Origin: an uncultured Bacteroidales bacterium
GTDB taxonomy: Bacteria; Bacteroidota; Bacteroidia; Bacteroidales; F082
Length of the DNA stretch: 56,353 nucleotides
Assembly (NCBI GenBank): GCA_946184615.1
Contig: CAMHFN010000017.1
Coordinates: 1 to 56,353, forward strand
Direction: 5' to 3'
This document shows, piece after piece, positions 29,698 to 38,434 of the stretch. Positions within the stretch are counted from its first letter, which is position 1. Every line of letters starts with the position of its first letter. The notes under the pieces were generated by a model that had not been told where the DNA came from, did not search any database, and saw nothing but the letters and a program-made list of their open reading frames with translations. The translations under genes and the position numbers were made by a program.

Positions 29698-31425
29698 TCA
29701 AAACGTCAACTTCAATCCGGCAAAAAACTGGATTCCAGTCACCGGATAATCGTAGAAAAGCTGGTATTTCTGGTTGAGCACATTGTCCAGTTTGGCGAAC
29801 ACCGAAAGCTGGTCGTTGAAACGGTAATCGGCGCCAAGGCCCAGATCGAAGACGTCTTTCAGTTTCACCACATCATATCGAGGAGGATACTTGATCCCAA
29901 ATGGGCCGTCATTGCGAACCATGGCATAGCGTCCACCTTGATAGAGGAAGGTGGTATTGAAGGCCAGATTTTCATTGGCATCGTAGGTCAGCTTCAACTT
30001 GCCTTCCGTTGTAGGGCGATACCATGCGTATTCTGCTACCATTGCGGTACAGTTGTTATAGACAAATCCCAGATCAGCAGTAAGGCTGTTGCGGAGTTTC
30101 ACACGCGTGTCAACCATCACACTTACGGTTTGTGTTTCGTCGTAAACCATCATAAACGTGTTGAACAGCGACGGTGACGTCGAATGGTCAATGTTGTAGT
30201 CACAAGGAATATACAAAGGATCATTCTCGACACGACGGTATCGGACACCCAGATGCAGATCGACAACCTCCATGATATTGGTGCGCACACCTCCATCAAA
30301 ACCCAACTTGACATTTTGGAACAGCAGCGAAGTCCAATGTCCCATAAAAGGATTCTCTTCAATGATTTGACTGAATGTCAGCATTTTGAGTCCACCATTC
30401 AGCCCTGCATAAAACTCCAGTTTCTTGTTCAAAACGAACAAGCTGCCGCTCAAATCAGGGCGGAAGCATAAGTGCTTATCCTCGCCATTGATTCCAAAAT
30501 CGAAACGGAAACCAAAATGCAAACGATAAAACTCATCCTTCATTTCAAAGAACGGATTGGTATTTAACAAGAGACGATGATTCATGGAAGCGCCTTCATT
30601 CATCACCAAACCACCATACTGGAAGCCCAAATCCATGCCAATTCGCTGCGGATGGCTCTTGTTACCCCACCAGTTTTGATTATAGGCAAAGCCGTATCCC
30701 AATCCAGCATAATGCTCACTTTCATTCGTATTGTTGAACGTATAGCGATAATCCAAATCAAATTTGTGGTTTGCTTCGCCAACTCTAGTCGACGTGGGAA
30801 CCACTCCAAAATGAGCACCAATGGTGTTGTACGTCAGGCGAGGACATAACTTTTCGATCTCCTGTCCTGTCAAAGGATGCTCCGACAGATGAACGCCATA
30901 GTAATGGTACATGTCGTTCTTGTAATACACGTTGCCTTCCAACTGGACATTCTTGTATTTGCTACTAGTGAGACCTATCTCAAACGCATTGTTCATGAAA
31001 CTCGAAGGGGCGTAATCCTTGATGTCGAGCCACGAAGAGTAGTGTTTGATGCCCACACCAAGGCCCAGGGTTTTACTTAGGTTGGAGTTATGTTTGTAGA
31101 GAAACACCGGAGAGATGCGCGAGCCCAACCCTGCCATCAGGAAATTCTTTGCTGGCATCGGCATCTGAGCATTCTTACCACTATAGAGTTGCGGACTCAA
31201 CGCCTCCAACTGATAAGAAAAACGATGCTCAATCTCTTTCACATTTACCTCAGCCACGGGCATTTCGAACTTTTGCTGAGGTGTCTCAGGCTGCAAGAGG
31301 ATCTTATCCACCTTATTGACTTTGGGACGGTAGGTGCCTTCGATGGTGACTTCCTCGTTATGCTGTGCAACGACACCGATGCTCAAAAAAAGCAATGCTG
31401 CTAATGATATATACTTGATTCTCAT
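29698..31425 (-). CDS. Outer-membrane beta-barrel protein, TonB-receptor-like barrel without plug
   Basis: This 575-aa protein has a signal peptide (MRIKYISLAALLFLSIGVVAQ), a short Glu/Lys/Pro-rich segment (TYRPKVNKVDKILLQPETPQQ) and then about 480 residues of alternating aromatic/polar strands ending in Phe (FFAGLKLTF), typical of a barrel whose last strand is recognised by BamA. The C-terminal part (DYRFNDQLSVFAKLDNVLNQKYQLFYDYP) is like TonB-dependent receptors, but no plug or TonB box is visible. It starts inside the stop of the TPR gene (ATGA overlap), so the two products likely work together. Ligand unknown. Confidence 0.8.
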   Translation of the reverse strand: MRIKYISLAALLFLSIGVVAQHNEEVTIEGTYRPKVNKVDKILLQPETPQQKFEMPVAEVNVKEIEHRFSYQLEALSPQLYSGKNAQMPMPAKNFLMAGLGSRISPVFLYKHNSNLSKTLGLGVGIKHYSSWLDIKDYAPSSFMNNAFEIGLTSSKYKNVQLEGNVYYKNDMYHYYGVHLSEHPLTGQEIEKLCPRLTYNTIGAHFGVVPTSTRVGEANHKFDLDYRYTFNNTNESEHYAGLGYGFAYNQNWWGNKSHPQRIGMDLGFQYGGLVMNEGASMNHRLLLNTNPFFEMKDEFYRLHFGFRFDFGINGEDKHLCFRPDLSGSLFVLNKKLEFYAGLNGGLKMLTFSQIIEENPFMGHWTSLLFQNVKLGFDGGVRTNIMEVVDLHLGVRYRRVENDPLYIPCDYNIDHSTSPSLFNTFMMVYDETQTVSVMVDTRVKLRNSLTADLGFVYNNCTAMVAEYAWYRPTTEGKLKLTYDANENLAFNTTFLYQGGRYAMVRNDGPFGIKYPPRYDVVKLKDVFDLGLGADYRFNDQLSVFAKLDNVLNQKYQLFYDYPVTGIQFFAGLKLTF

Positions 31426-34400
31426 GGTTCTTGAATTTGATTTAGACGAGATTGAGCTTCATTACGGAGTTCTTCTATAGTGCAGTTATCGACTACACTG
31501 CGAAGCGTTTCCCGAGCCTGGAATCGATTGTCCTTGGCGACATACACTTCGGCCAAAAGGATGAACGACTTGGCCACCCAATATTCATGACTTGGGAACT
31601 GGTCGGAGATGCCGAACACGCGGTTCTCGGCATCGTCAAGCTGATTCAGTTTATACGAAGCCTGTGCTGCATAATAGGCACTTTCGGCTCCATACACTGA
31701 CTTGTCGGCCTTGCTACTCTTGTCGAGCCATGTAATGGCAGTGGCAAAGTTACCTTTCATGTAATAGGATTTGCCAATGATATGATTCACTTGATTGACT
31801 TGTTCCTTGGTCAGATCCTTCGATTGGCTCAGGCTCTCTCCCATTTCAATGGCCTTGTCGTAATTGTTCAAGAAGAAATAGCTCTTCATGCTACCTTCGA
31901 GAGCTTCCAGTCGACGGAGCGGCTCTTCGGTGATGTTCGCAAGACGACCGTAAAACTGACCCGCTTTTTCGTAGTTGCCGTGGTCATATTCGATACGAGC
32001 CAACTTCAATAATGCTCCATCGGTGTAATCGTTGTCAGGCTGGTTCACGATATAGCTCAGATGGGTTTTCACTTCTTCCTCCGTGCCGACCTTCTCCGCA
32101 CATTCCGAAGCATAGTAATGCGCTTTCATCAGGTAAGCACCTCTTTGGAAATGGTTGAAATAGTAAGTCAATGCCTTCTCTGCATCTTGATAACGTCCGT
32201 CGAGATAGAAGTTTTCCGCATTGGCAAAGGCCAGCGAGTCCTGCTGTGTCACCTGCATCTGGCCTGCACCTGCGTTTTCCGCAAATTGGAAGTATTCGTT
32301 CAGATTATTTTGCTCCATGTAGATATTGCGGACGATGGACATGGCCTCACGCGACTCATCCGTGTTGGGATGGTTTTCTATCAGGGCCTTCAGATTGGTG
32401 AGGGCTTGTTCATACTGATTGTTGTTGTAATAGATCATACCCACTTTAAGGAGAGCTTGACGGGCGAAAGAGGACCGTGGGCGTTCCTTGACAAGACGGT
32501 TGAACGCTGCAATGGCAGAACGCTTGTCGCCGTAAACAAGATGCGTGTTGCCGATCTCGAAAAGGGCTCGGTCGTAATAGCTGGTGGAAGGATAGGTACT
32601 CACCATTGTTTGAAGCATGTTAATCTTTTGGTTGGAGTTGCCCTTGGCACCATAGCAGAGGCCTTGTTGGAAGAGGGAATAGTCCGCGTTTCGCTTGTTG
32701 ATTCGAGTGGCTAGATCGTAATAGTTGATGGCTTCGTTATAGCTACGATCGACGAAGAAACAGTCGCCCAACCGGATATAGGCATCGCTCTTAAGTTCTG
32801 ACTTGCGGTCGTCGCATTGCTGCACAAAAGCCCTGAAGCATTTGACGGCGGCTTCATAGTCTGGTTTTTGGTAGTTGATATACCCCAATCCATAATCAGC
32901 CATCAGGGTAAGTTCCTGGTTGGAAGCTGCATTGTTTTTCACCCGTTGGAAGTAACGCTCCGCCGTAGCGAGGTCATTGGAGGCGTATGCCGACTCCGCC
33001 AGCCAGAAGGTGGCCTCAGCTTTCCGGCTACCCGATTGCTTGCTATTGATAATCTTGGAGAAACACGCTTGTGCTTTATCGTAGCGCTGGCCTTGAAAAT
33101 GGTCGACTCCCGTTGCAAAGAGCAACTCGTCATAGGCCGCTTTCAACTCAGGACTTTTCTTGCGGATCTTTTCAAGTCGGGAGAGGGCCTCATCGTTATG
33201 CTGGGCGTTCAGCAACAGGTAAACAGCCAGTTCCTCAGCTTCGGCACGACGTTCCGACTTTGGGTTGTCCGTCACGAAGGCATCCAGTTGAGCCACGGCT
33301 TCATTGAAGGGGTCTGTACCTGGGATAAGGCTTAAGCGGGCATAGTTGAACAAAGCATCTTCGCTGATCGTCTTATCGAATCCTGCGGAATAGGCCGTAT
33401 AGAAGGCATTGCGGGCATATTTGGGTTGATCGGTGTCGGCATAACACGAAGCCAAATAATAGGAGGCATACTGGCCAATAGTGTCCTTGTCGGAAGCCGC
33501 CTTTTGGAGATCGGTGATGGCACCTCTCAGGTCGCCTGTCTTCATTCTACTGACACCCATCTGATAGTAGGCCTCACGGGTCATATCACGGCTGTAGTTT
33601 TTGTTACAGAAGACGTAATACACCAGCGCATTGTTATAATCCTTTTGCTGAAAATAGGCATCAGCGACAAGGAGGGACAGCTTCCCTTGATGTTTCTTTT
33701 CGGCATTACGCACGACATCGGAGGCATCACGGAGCACGGCCTCCCAATCCCCGTTCCGATAGTTGATCTGCATGACACAAGCCTGTGAAGCCTTGCCGTA
33801 GATGGGATGGCTGCAAAGCGGTTGGAAATAACGGAGGGCCTCTTGGTCTTTTCCTTTCTGGTATTGGAGATGGGCATAATAATATTGGGCATCCTGTTGG
33901 AATTTGCCTTCATTGAGGGCAGCACCTTGAAGGATAGGGAGGGCTTTTTCCGGCTCATTCAGTTGGAGGTAAGCATAGCCCAAGTTAAACTGTAGCTGCT
34001 GCGCCTCCTCATGCGTTAACGATGCGGGCGAAGTCTTCAGATAGATAGCGATGGCATCGGCATATTTCTTTTTGGCAAAGAGCACGTTGGCATAAAGGAA
34101 GTTGGCATGTGTCGCCCAAGTACTGCCCGGGTTGTCGTTGACGAACTCCTTGATTTTGGCTTCGGCATCGGCATGGCCCACATACAGTGCACTGACAGCG
34201 ATGTAATACTGGGCATCGACGGATTTCTGGAGTTTCGGGTCGTCAATGGCGGCGAGGTACTGGCTAAACGATTCAAGTGCAGCGCCATATTCCTTGTTTT
34301 GAAAGAGGGTCAACCCTTGGTCATAAAGAGCGGTAGGTTCATATAAAGGAACCGTTTTCTGGGCTTTCATGACGGTAGTTGTCATCGAAAGCAACAGGAT

Positions 34401-34430
34401 CGCGGCAATCAAAGAAAGTCGTATTTTCAT
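31422..34430 (-). CDS. Large periplasmic tetratricopeptide-repeat protein
   Basis: This 1002-aa protein has a signal peptide (MKIRLSLIAAILLLSMTTTVMKAQ) and TPR/Sel1-type helical hairpins over nearly the whole length. Many units show Y-x3-A-x3-Y/F and the A-x2-Y/F-x2-G pattern, for example ALYDQGLTLFQNKEYGAALE, NLGYAYLQLNEPEKALPILQ and ALFEIGNTHLVYGDKRSAIA. Late repeats resemble the YbgF/BamD type. The start at 34430 gives a proper signal peptide; the upstream in-frame extension runs into rnpB flanking DNA. It is coupled to the barrel gene by an ATGA overlap. A scaffold or assembly role for the barrel is inferred. Confidence 0.88.
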   Translation of the reverse strand: MKIRLSLIAAILLLSMTTTVMKAQKTVPLYEPTALYDQGLTLFQNKEYGAALESFSQYLAAIDDPKLQKSVDAQYYIAVSALYVGHADAEAKIKEFVNDNPGSTWATHANFLYANVLFAKKKYADAIAIYLKTSPASLTHEEAQQLQFNLGYAYLQLNEPEKALPILQGAALNEGKFQQDAQYYYAHLQYQKGKDQEALRYFQPLCSHPIYGKASQACVMQINYRNGDWEAVLRDASDVVRNAEKKHQGKLSLLVADAYFQQKDYNNALVYYVFCNKNYSRDMTREAYYQMGVSRMKTGDLRGAITDLQKAASDKDTIGQYASYYLASCYADTDQPKYARNAFYTAYSAGFDKTISEDALFNYARLSLIPGTDPFNEAVAQLDAFVTDNPKSERRAEAEELAVYLLLNAQHNDEALSRLEKIRKKSPELKAAYDELLFATGVDHFQGQRYDKAQACFSKIINSKQSGSRKAEATFWLAESAYASNDLATAERYFQRVKNNAASNQELTLMADYGLGYINYQKPDYEAAVKCFRAFVQQCDDRKSELKSDAYIRLGDCFFVDRSYNEAINYYDLATRINKRNADYSLFQQGLCYGAKGNSNQKINMLQTMVSTYPSTSYYDRALFEIGNTHLVYGDKRSAIAAFNRLVKERPRSSFARQALLKVGMIYYNNNQYEQALTNLKALIENHPNTDESREAMSIVRNIYMEQNNLNEYFQFAENAGAGQMQVTQQDSLAFANAENFYLDGRYQDAEKALTYYFNHFQRGAYLMKAHYYASECAEKVGTEEEVKTHLSYIVNQPDNDYTDGALLKLARIEYDHGNYEKAGQFYGRLANITEEPLRRLEALEGSMKSYFFLNNYDKAIEMGESLSQSKDLTKEQVNQVNHIIGKSYYMKGNFATAITWLDKSSKADKSVYGAESAYYAAQASYKLNQLDDAENRVFGISDQFPSHEYWVAKSFILLAEVYVAKDNRFQARETLRSVVDNCTIEELRNEAQSRLNQIQEP

Positions 34431-34502
34431 GATTTTAGAAATTTGGCACGAAGATACGCAAATAGAACGAAAAAACAGTTGAAAAGAGGAAAAAAACTTA
34501 TG

Positions 34503-34877
34503 AAAAAAGCGATGGGAGTCGTAAGCGGGATTCTGTTCCCCTTTCGGGGTGACTGTCATTTCTCTAGGCCTGCGGTCACCCGAAGGCTCAAGCGCCCTAC
34601 CCTGAGACGACGGACGAGCAGCCCGTTCGACCGACGTGTCGGTCTTTGCCTCTATATTCGGACTTGCAGCCCATAAGGTTTACCTCGGCGGCATGTCACC
34701 ATCCGCCGCGTGAGCTCTTACCTCGCGTTTTCACCCTTACCTATACTAGGCGGTATGTTTTCTGTGGCACTTGCTGTTGCCTTTTCAGGCACCTTCCCGT
34801 TAGGAAGTATGGTGCTCTCTGCTGTCCCGACTTTCCTCGCGCCGGCTTTCCCGACCCGCGACAGTCCCTCCCATCGC
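34503..34877 (-). ncRNA. rnpB: RNase P RNA (bacterial type A)
   Basis: The P1 helix is formed by GCGATGGGAG (34868-34877) and CTCCCATCGC (34509-34518, minus sense), followed by six Ts as terminator. The P4/CR-I sequence GAGGAAAGTC lies at 34829-34838 and the 3' conserved ACAGAATCCCGCTTAC at 34521-34536. Length about 370 nt. The RNA is the catalytic subunit that trims tRNA 5' ends. Exact ends are inferred from P1 and the promoter position. Confidence 0.95.
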
Positions 34878-34882
34878 GGCGG

Positions 34883-34890
34883 CAAAAATA
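34883..34890 (-). promoter_or_regulatory. -7 promoter element of rnpB
   Basis: TATTTTTG on the minus strand, 5 nt before the P1 helix, so initiation falls at the start of P1. Its upstream region is the heptamer array 34901-34935. Confidence 0.65.
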
Positions 34891-34900
34891 CGATTTTTTT

Positions 34901-34935
34901 AGAAGACAGGAGGCGGAAGTCGGAAGAAAGAAGTA
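34901..34935. repeat. Heptameric tandem array B (5 units)
   Basis: AGAAGAC, AGGAGGC, GGAAGTC, GGAAGAA, AGAAGTA in strict 7-nt phase. It fills the space between the divergent -7 boxes of rnpB and the subtilase gene, covering the -33 region of both. Confidence 0.65.
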
Positions 34936-34941
34936 AATTTG
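34934..34941 (+). promoter_or_regulatory. -7 promoter element of the subtilase gene
   Basis: TAAATTTG (TAnnTTTG), 22 nt before the ATG at 34963. It rules out the upstream in-frame ATG at 34939, which lies within this box. Confidence 0.6.
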
Positions 34942-34962
34942 CGGCAGTTTTATTTTTCCATT

Positions 34963-37494
34963 ATGAAAAAACTAGTTGCATTTTTATTTTTAGCATTCTG
35001 TTTCAGTGTAATTTACGGACAGAACAACGAGCTCCATCATGTCATTGTGGTGATGGAGAAACAATTCGACGATGTGAATTTGGGCCGGAAGACCCTAATG
35101 ATGGACAAAGCGCAACGGCGCGAGTTTGTCATTAACGAACACATCAACTTTTGTCAAGCCTCCCAAGCGGAAGCATTGGATTTCGCGGCCAGCCTTGGCG
35201 TTCAAGAGATCCAACCCTATTGGGCTTTCAATGGTTTTGCCTGCCTAGCCACCGAAGAGGCTATCCAACAACTCGAAGCACGCCCTGATGTGGCCTACGT
35301 CTATCGCGATGCGTTGAAAAAAATGGTTCCCGATTTAAGCAGCGGTACCCCTGTAACCGACAGGGACAACGCATGGCATGTCGACAAAGTCAATGCTCCT
35401 GCTGTATGGAGTTACAACGGCTCGACCGGATACAACGGCACTGGCGTAGTGGTGGCCGTCGTTGACTCCGGGGTGGATTACAACCATATCGACATCGCAG
35501 GAAGCATGTGGGATGGTGGAACGGATTTCCCTCATCATGGATACGACATGTGCCACGACGATAACGACCCGATGGATGACTTTTGCCATGGGACCCATGT
35601 GGCAGGCATCATTGCGGGACAAGGCAATGCGGGCATTCAAACCGGTATCGCACCTGGAGCAAAAATCATGGCCATCAAAGTATTGGATGAGAGCGGCTAT
35701 GGTTTGGACAGCGACGTCATATCCGGCATTCATTTTGCCATGAATCATGGTGCCGACATCATCAACCTCTCGGCAGGCGAGCCTGGCGTTGGCGGCATGA
35801 GCATCTATCGTGAGGTCTTGGAATCCGTCAATGAAGTGGGCATGGTGGCAGCCGTGGCTACAGGCAATGTAGGAGACACACAATATGCCTACCCAATTCC
35901 TTATAACACCAACTCACCCGGCAACTGTCCACCACCTTGGCTGCACCCTGACCAGATCACCCTTATCTCAGGTGGCACATCTGCTGTGATTAGCGTCGGT
36001 GCGACAGACAGCAACGACAAGCACTGCGGCTTCTCCTCTGTAGGTCCTGCGACATGGGCTTCAGGGGAGTATATTGGTGACTACAACGATTATCCCTACC
36101 AAAACGGAGATGCTTCACAGCCTGGTCTGATCCGTCCCGACATCTCTGCCCCGGGCAAGAATGTCACCTCATTAAATTATGGGACGGGTGACGACTATAT
36201 TCAATATGATGGCACTTCTATGGCTACACCCTGTGTGTCGGGTGTTTTGGCGTTGATGCTTCAGGCGAACCCCGAGCTCACCGCGGCTGCACTTGACTCC
36301 ATTATTGAACTAACCGCCGTGAAGGTCGGTAATTTCAAGAAAAACAACCTCAGTGGCTCAGGCCGCATTGATGCTTTGGCTGCCGTCAATGCCCTGTTTT
36401 ACCCCGGTCCCACGGCGCTTACTGCCGACTTTGACGGCACGACAGTCCAACTAAGTTGGGAAGGGACGGCCCAAGCCGAGTCGTATGAGGTATACCGTGA
36501 CGGCCTACGCATCGCCAACGGTCTCACTTCGACGAACTACACCGACCATCTGAACTATGGCGGCACTTACACCTATTATGTCATCGCCCTTCTCGACAAC
36601 GGAATCACTACCCTACCCTCCAATTATGTCAACATCGAGAAAGCGGTAGATATCGAGGCCGAGGTCATCAACAACCAACGCGTAGATCTCTCGTGGAACA
36701 TGCCCGTCAGCATCGTAGAGGGTTTCGAGTCGGGCGACTTCTACCAAAACATGTGGTTCAACGATGCCACCAGTCCCTGGATCATCAGCGAAAACAACCC
36801 TTACGAGGGCGTATATAGTGCCAGATCGACCAACACGGCCAATTTCTCCACCAGCAGCCTCAGTTTGGGCGTCAACGTCCCTGTAACCTGCGTTATTAGC
36901 TACGAGGCCCGCATCAGCTGTTTTCCCCTTAATGGCGGCGGTTTCCTGATCGACAACGTACAACAAGGCGAGGCCATCAAAGACGAGCAGCCTTGGACAC
37001 ACTATTCGTTCACCCTGAACCCTGGCAACCACCAACTGCAATGGATGTACGCCAACCAACTCGCCGAAGGGGAATACGAAAATGCCTTTTATATCGACAA
37101 CATCACCGTGGGCAACCCCTTCCGCATCTATCGAGATCATTGCGATGGCACGGCACCGGAATTGATTGCGGACAAAGTTGCCGATGCCCATTATGTGGAT
37201 TACGGTTGGGATGCATTGCCTCTTGGACAATATAAATATGGTATCAGCAATGATGGCGGTTTCAGTATTGCTTGGTCGGAATGCCTCTCCAAGGATATAA
37301 TGGCGGTTGACGAGAATCAAGAGGTGGTGGGCATCCGTCGCATCACCATCGTCAACATGCTTGGTCAAGTGGTTTACGATGCCACAACCGATCGGGATGA
37401 TTTCACCAGCATTCTTGAACGGTTCCCACAAGGAATCTACGTCGTCAACATCCTAACGGATGACGGGATCCTCTCAAAAAAGGTTTGCCGATAA
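34963..37494 (+). CDS. Subtilisin-like (S8) serine protease secreted by the type IX system
   Basis: This 843-aa protein has a signal peptide (MKKLVAFLFLAFCFSVIYGQ), an inhibitor-I9-like propeptide (about 20-105) and an S8 domain with Asp in VVDSGVDYNH, His in CHGTHVAGIIAG, oxyanion Asn in ATGNVGD and Ser in DGTSMATPCVSG. An FN3-like module follows (about 485-560), then a cleaved-adhesin-like jelly roll (about 585-715; GFESGDFYQNMW, YEARISCFPLNGGGF). The end is a type A T9SS sorting domain (IVNMLGQVVYDATT, FPQGIYVVNILTDDG, KKVCR). It is probably cell-surface attached or released. It converges with prmC at a 6-nt gap. Confidence 0.92.
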   Translation: MKKLVAFLFLAFCFSVIYGQNNELHHVIVVMEKQFDDVNLGRKTLMMDKAQRREFVINEHINFCQASQAEALDFAASLGVQEIQPYWAFNGFACLATEEAIQQLEARPDVAYVYRDALKKMVPDLSSGTPVTDRDNAWHVDKVNAPAVWSYNGSTGYNGTGVVVAVVDSGVDYNHIDIAGSMWDGGTDFPHHGYDMCHDDNDPMDDFCHGTHVAGIIAGQGNAGIQTGIAPGAKIMAIKVLDESGYGLDSDVISGIHFAMNHGADIINLSAGEPGVGGMSIYREVLESVNEVGMVAAVATGNVGDTQYAYPIPYNTNSPGNCPPPWLHPDQITLISGGTSAVISVGATDSNDKHCGFSSVGPATWASGEYIGDYNDYPYQNGDASQPGLIRPDISAPGKNVTSLNYGTGDDYIQYDGTSMATPCVSGVLALMLQANPELTAAALDSIIELTAVKVGNFKKNNLSGSGRIDALAAVNALFYPGPTALTADFDGTTVQLSWEGTAQAESYEVYRDGLRIANGLTSTNYTDHLNYGGTYTYYVIALLDNGITTLPSNYVNIEKAVDIEAEVINNQRVDLSWNMPVSIVEGFESGDFYQNMWFNDATSPWIISENNPYEGVYSARSTNTANFSTSSLSLGVNVPVTCVISYEARISCFPLNGGGFLIDNVQQGEAIKDEQPWTHYSFTLNPGNHQLQWMYANQLAEGEYENAFYIDNITVGNPFRIYRDHCDGTAPELIADKVADAHYVDYGWDALPLGQYKYGISNDGGFSIAWSECLSKDIMAVDENQEVVGIRRITIVNMLGQVVYDATTDRDDFTSILERFPQGIYVVNILTDDGILSKKVCR

Positions 37495-37500
37495 CGAATT

Positions 37501-38364
37501 CTAAAATTGACGTTTTAAAAACAAAAACCTCTGTTTTCCCCAAAAATCCAACAGTATTTCGCCCTCGAAAACCATCTCGTGGCATAGTTGGATCATTTCC
37601 TCCCCCAGGGCTTCGTTGATCTCGAACCAGACGGAGCCATTGGGGGTTAGTTGTTGTTGGGCTAAGCCGAGTATTTGCCGATAGAAAAGCAACGGGTCGT
37701 CGTCAGGAACAAACAAAGCCTGCGACGGTTCGTGTTCGAGGACATTGCGTTCCATAGCGACTTTTTCGCTCTCGCGGATATAGGGCGGATTGCTTACCAC
37801 CAAATCTACAGGATGCTTCCAAAGGTCTGATTGGGGATGGAGCACATCGTCACAGACCAGTTTCACCCGCACCTCATTTAATGAAGCGTTCTGGCGTGCG
37901 GTTTCCAAAGCCGCTTCCGAGACGTCGAAGGCAACGACCTCAGCATGGGGAAAACGCTTGGCCAAGGCGATGGCGATGCAACCTGATCCCGTGCCGATGT
38001 CCCAGATACGCAAGGGTTGGTCAATGGGCCATGTTTCAGCAATTTTCTGGACCAATTCCTCTGTTTCGGGCCTGGGAATCAGCACCGATTCGTCCACGTG
38101 GAACAACAAGCCGTCAAACCACGCCTTGCCTGTGACATATTGTACGGGGACACCTTCCAACAGCTGCTGAACGGCATGTTCCAACCGAGCATATTGGGTT
38201 TCGTCAATACGCAGTTTCGGTTCCATCAGTTGACGAGTCAGATCCAGGCCGAAGAGATCCTCCAGCAAGATCCTCATCAGCTGTTCCGCCTCGCGTTGCG
38301 GAAACTGATCCGCCAGCACCTCTGTGAATTGTCGTTTCGTTTTGTTTAAATTAAAACCTATCAT
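37501..38364 (-). CDS. prmC: Peptide chain release factor N5-glutamine methyltransferase
   Basis: This 287-aa protein has an N-terminal helical domain and a Rossmann SAM-binding domain with LRIWDIGTGSGCIAIALAKRFP (motif I), VVAFDVSEAALETARQNA, and the catalytic NPPY in LVVSNPPYIRESE. PrmC methylates the Gln of the GGQ loop in RF1/RF2; prfC in the same window acts on the same factors but is not linked. A -7 box ends 5 nt before the ATG, so its transcript may be leaderless. Confidence 0.95.
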   Translation of the reverse strand: MIGFNLNKTKRQFTEVLADQFPQREAEQLMRILLEDLFGLDLTRQLMEPKLRIDETQYARLEHAVQQLLEGVPVQYVTGKAWFDGLLFHVDESVLIPRPETEELVQKIAETWPIDQPLRIWDIGTGSGCIAIALAKRFPHAEVVAFDVSEAALETARQNASLNEVRVKLVCDDVLHPQSDLWKHPVDLVVSNPPYIRESEKVAMERNVLEHEPSQALFVPDDDPLLFYRQILGLAQQQLTPNGSVWFEINEALGEEMIQLCHEMVFEGEILLDFWGKQRFLFLKRQF

Positions 38365-38368
38365 AACG

Positions 38369-38376
38369 CAAAAATA
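38369..38376 (-). promoter_or_regulatory. -7 promoter element of prmC
   Basis: TATTTTTG on the minus strand, with only CGTT between it and the prmC ATG. Initiation 5-7 nt downstream would start on the A of the ATG. Confidence 0.55.
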
Positions 38377-38377
38377 G

Positions 38378-38419
38378 TTCTTTCTTCCGACTTCTGTCTT
38401 CTGACTTCTAAATTCTTTT
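38378..38419. repeat. Heptameric tandem array C (6 units)
   Basis: TTCTTTC, TTCCGAC, TTCTGTC, TTCTGAC, TTCTAAA, TTCTTTT in strict phase. The 42 bp exactly fill the space between the divergent -7 boxes of prmC (ends 38376) and the DMT gene (begins 38420). Confidence 0.7.
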
Positions 38420-38427
38420 TATCTTTG
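38420..38427 (+). promoter_or_regulatory. -7 promoter element of the DMT transporter gene
   Basis: TATCTTTG (TAnnTTTG), 7 nt before the ATG at 38435. Initiation would fall at or 1-3 nt before the start codon. Confidence 0.6.
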
Positions 38428-38434
38428 CGCCATT

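Noticed and set aside
34646..35135. Two plus-strand ORFs of about 100-140 codons across 34646-35135
   Set aside because: They lie on the antisense strand of RNase P RNA and into the subtilase promoter and N-terminus. The RNA gene and the S8 start explain the sequence.
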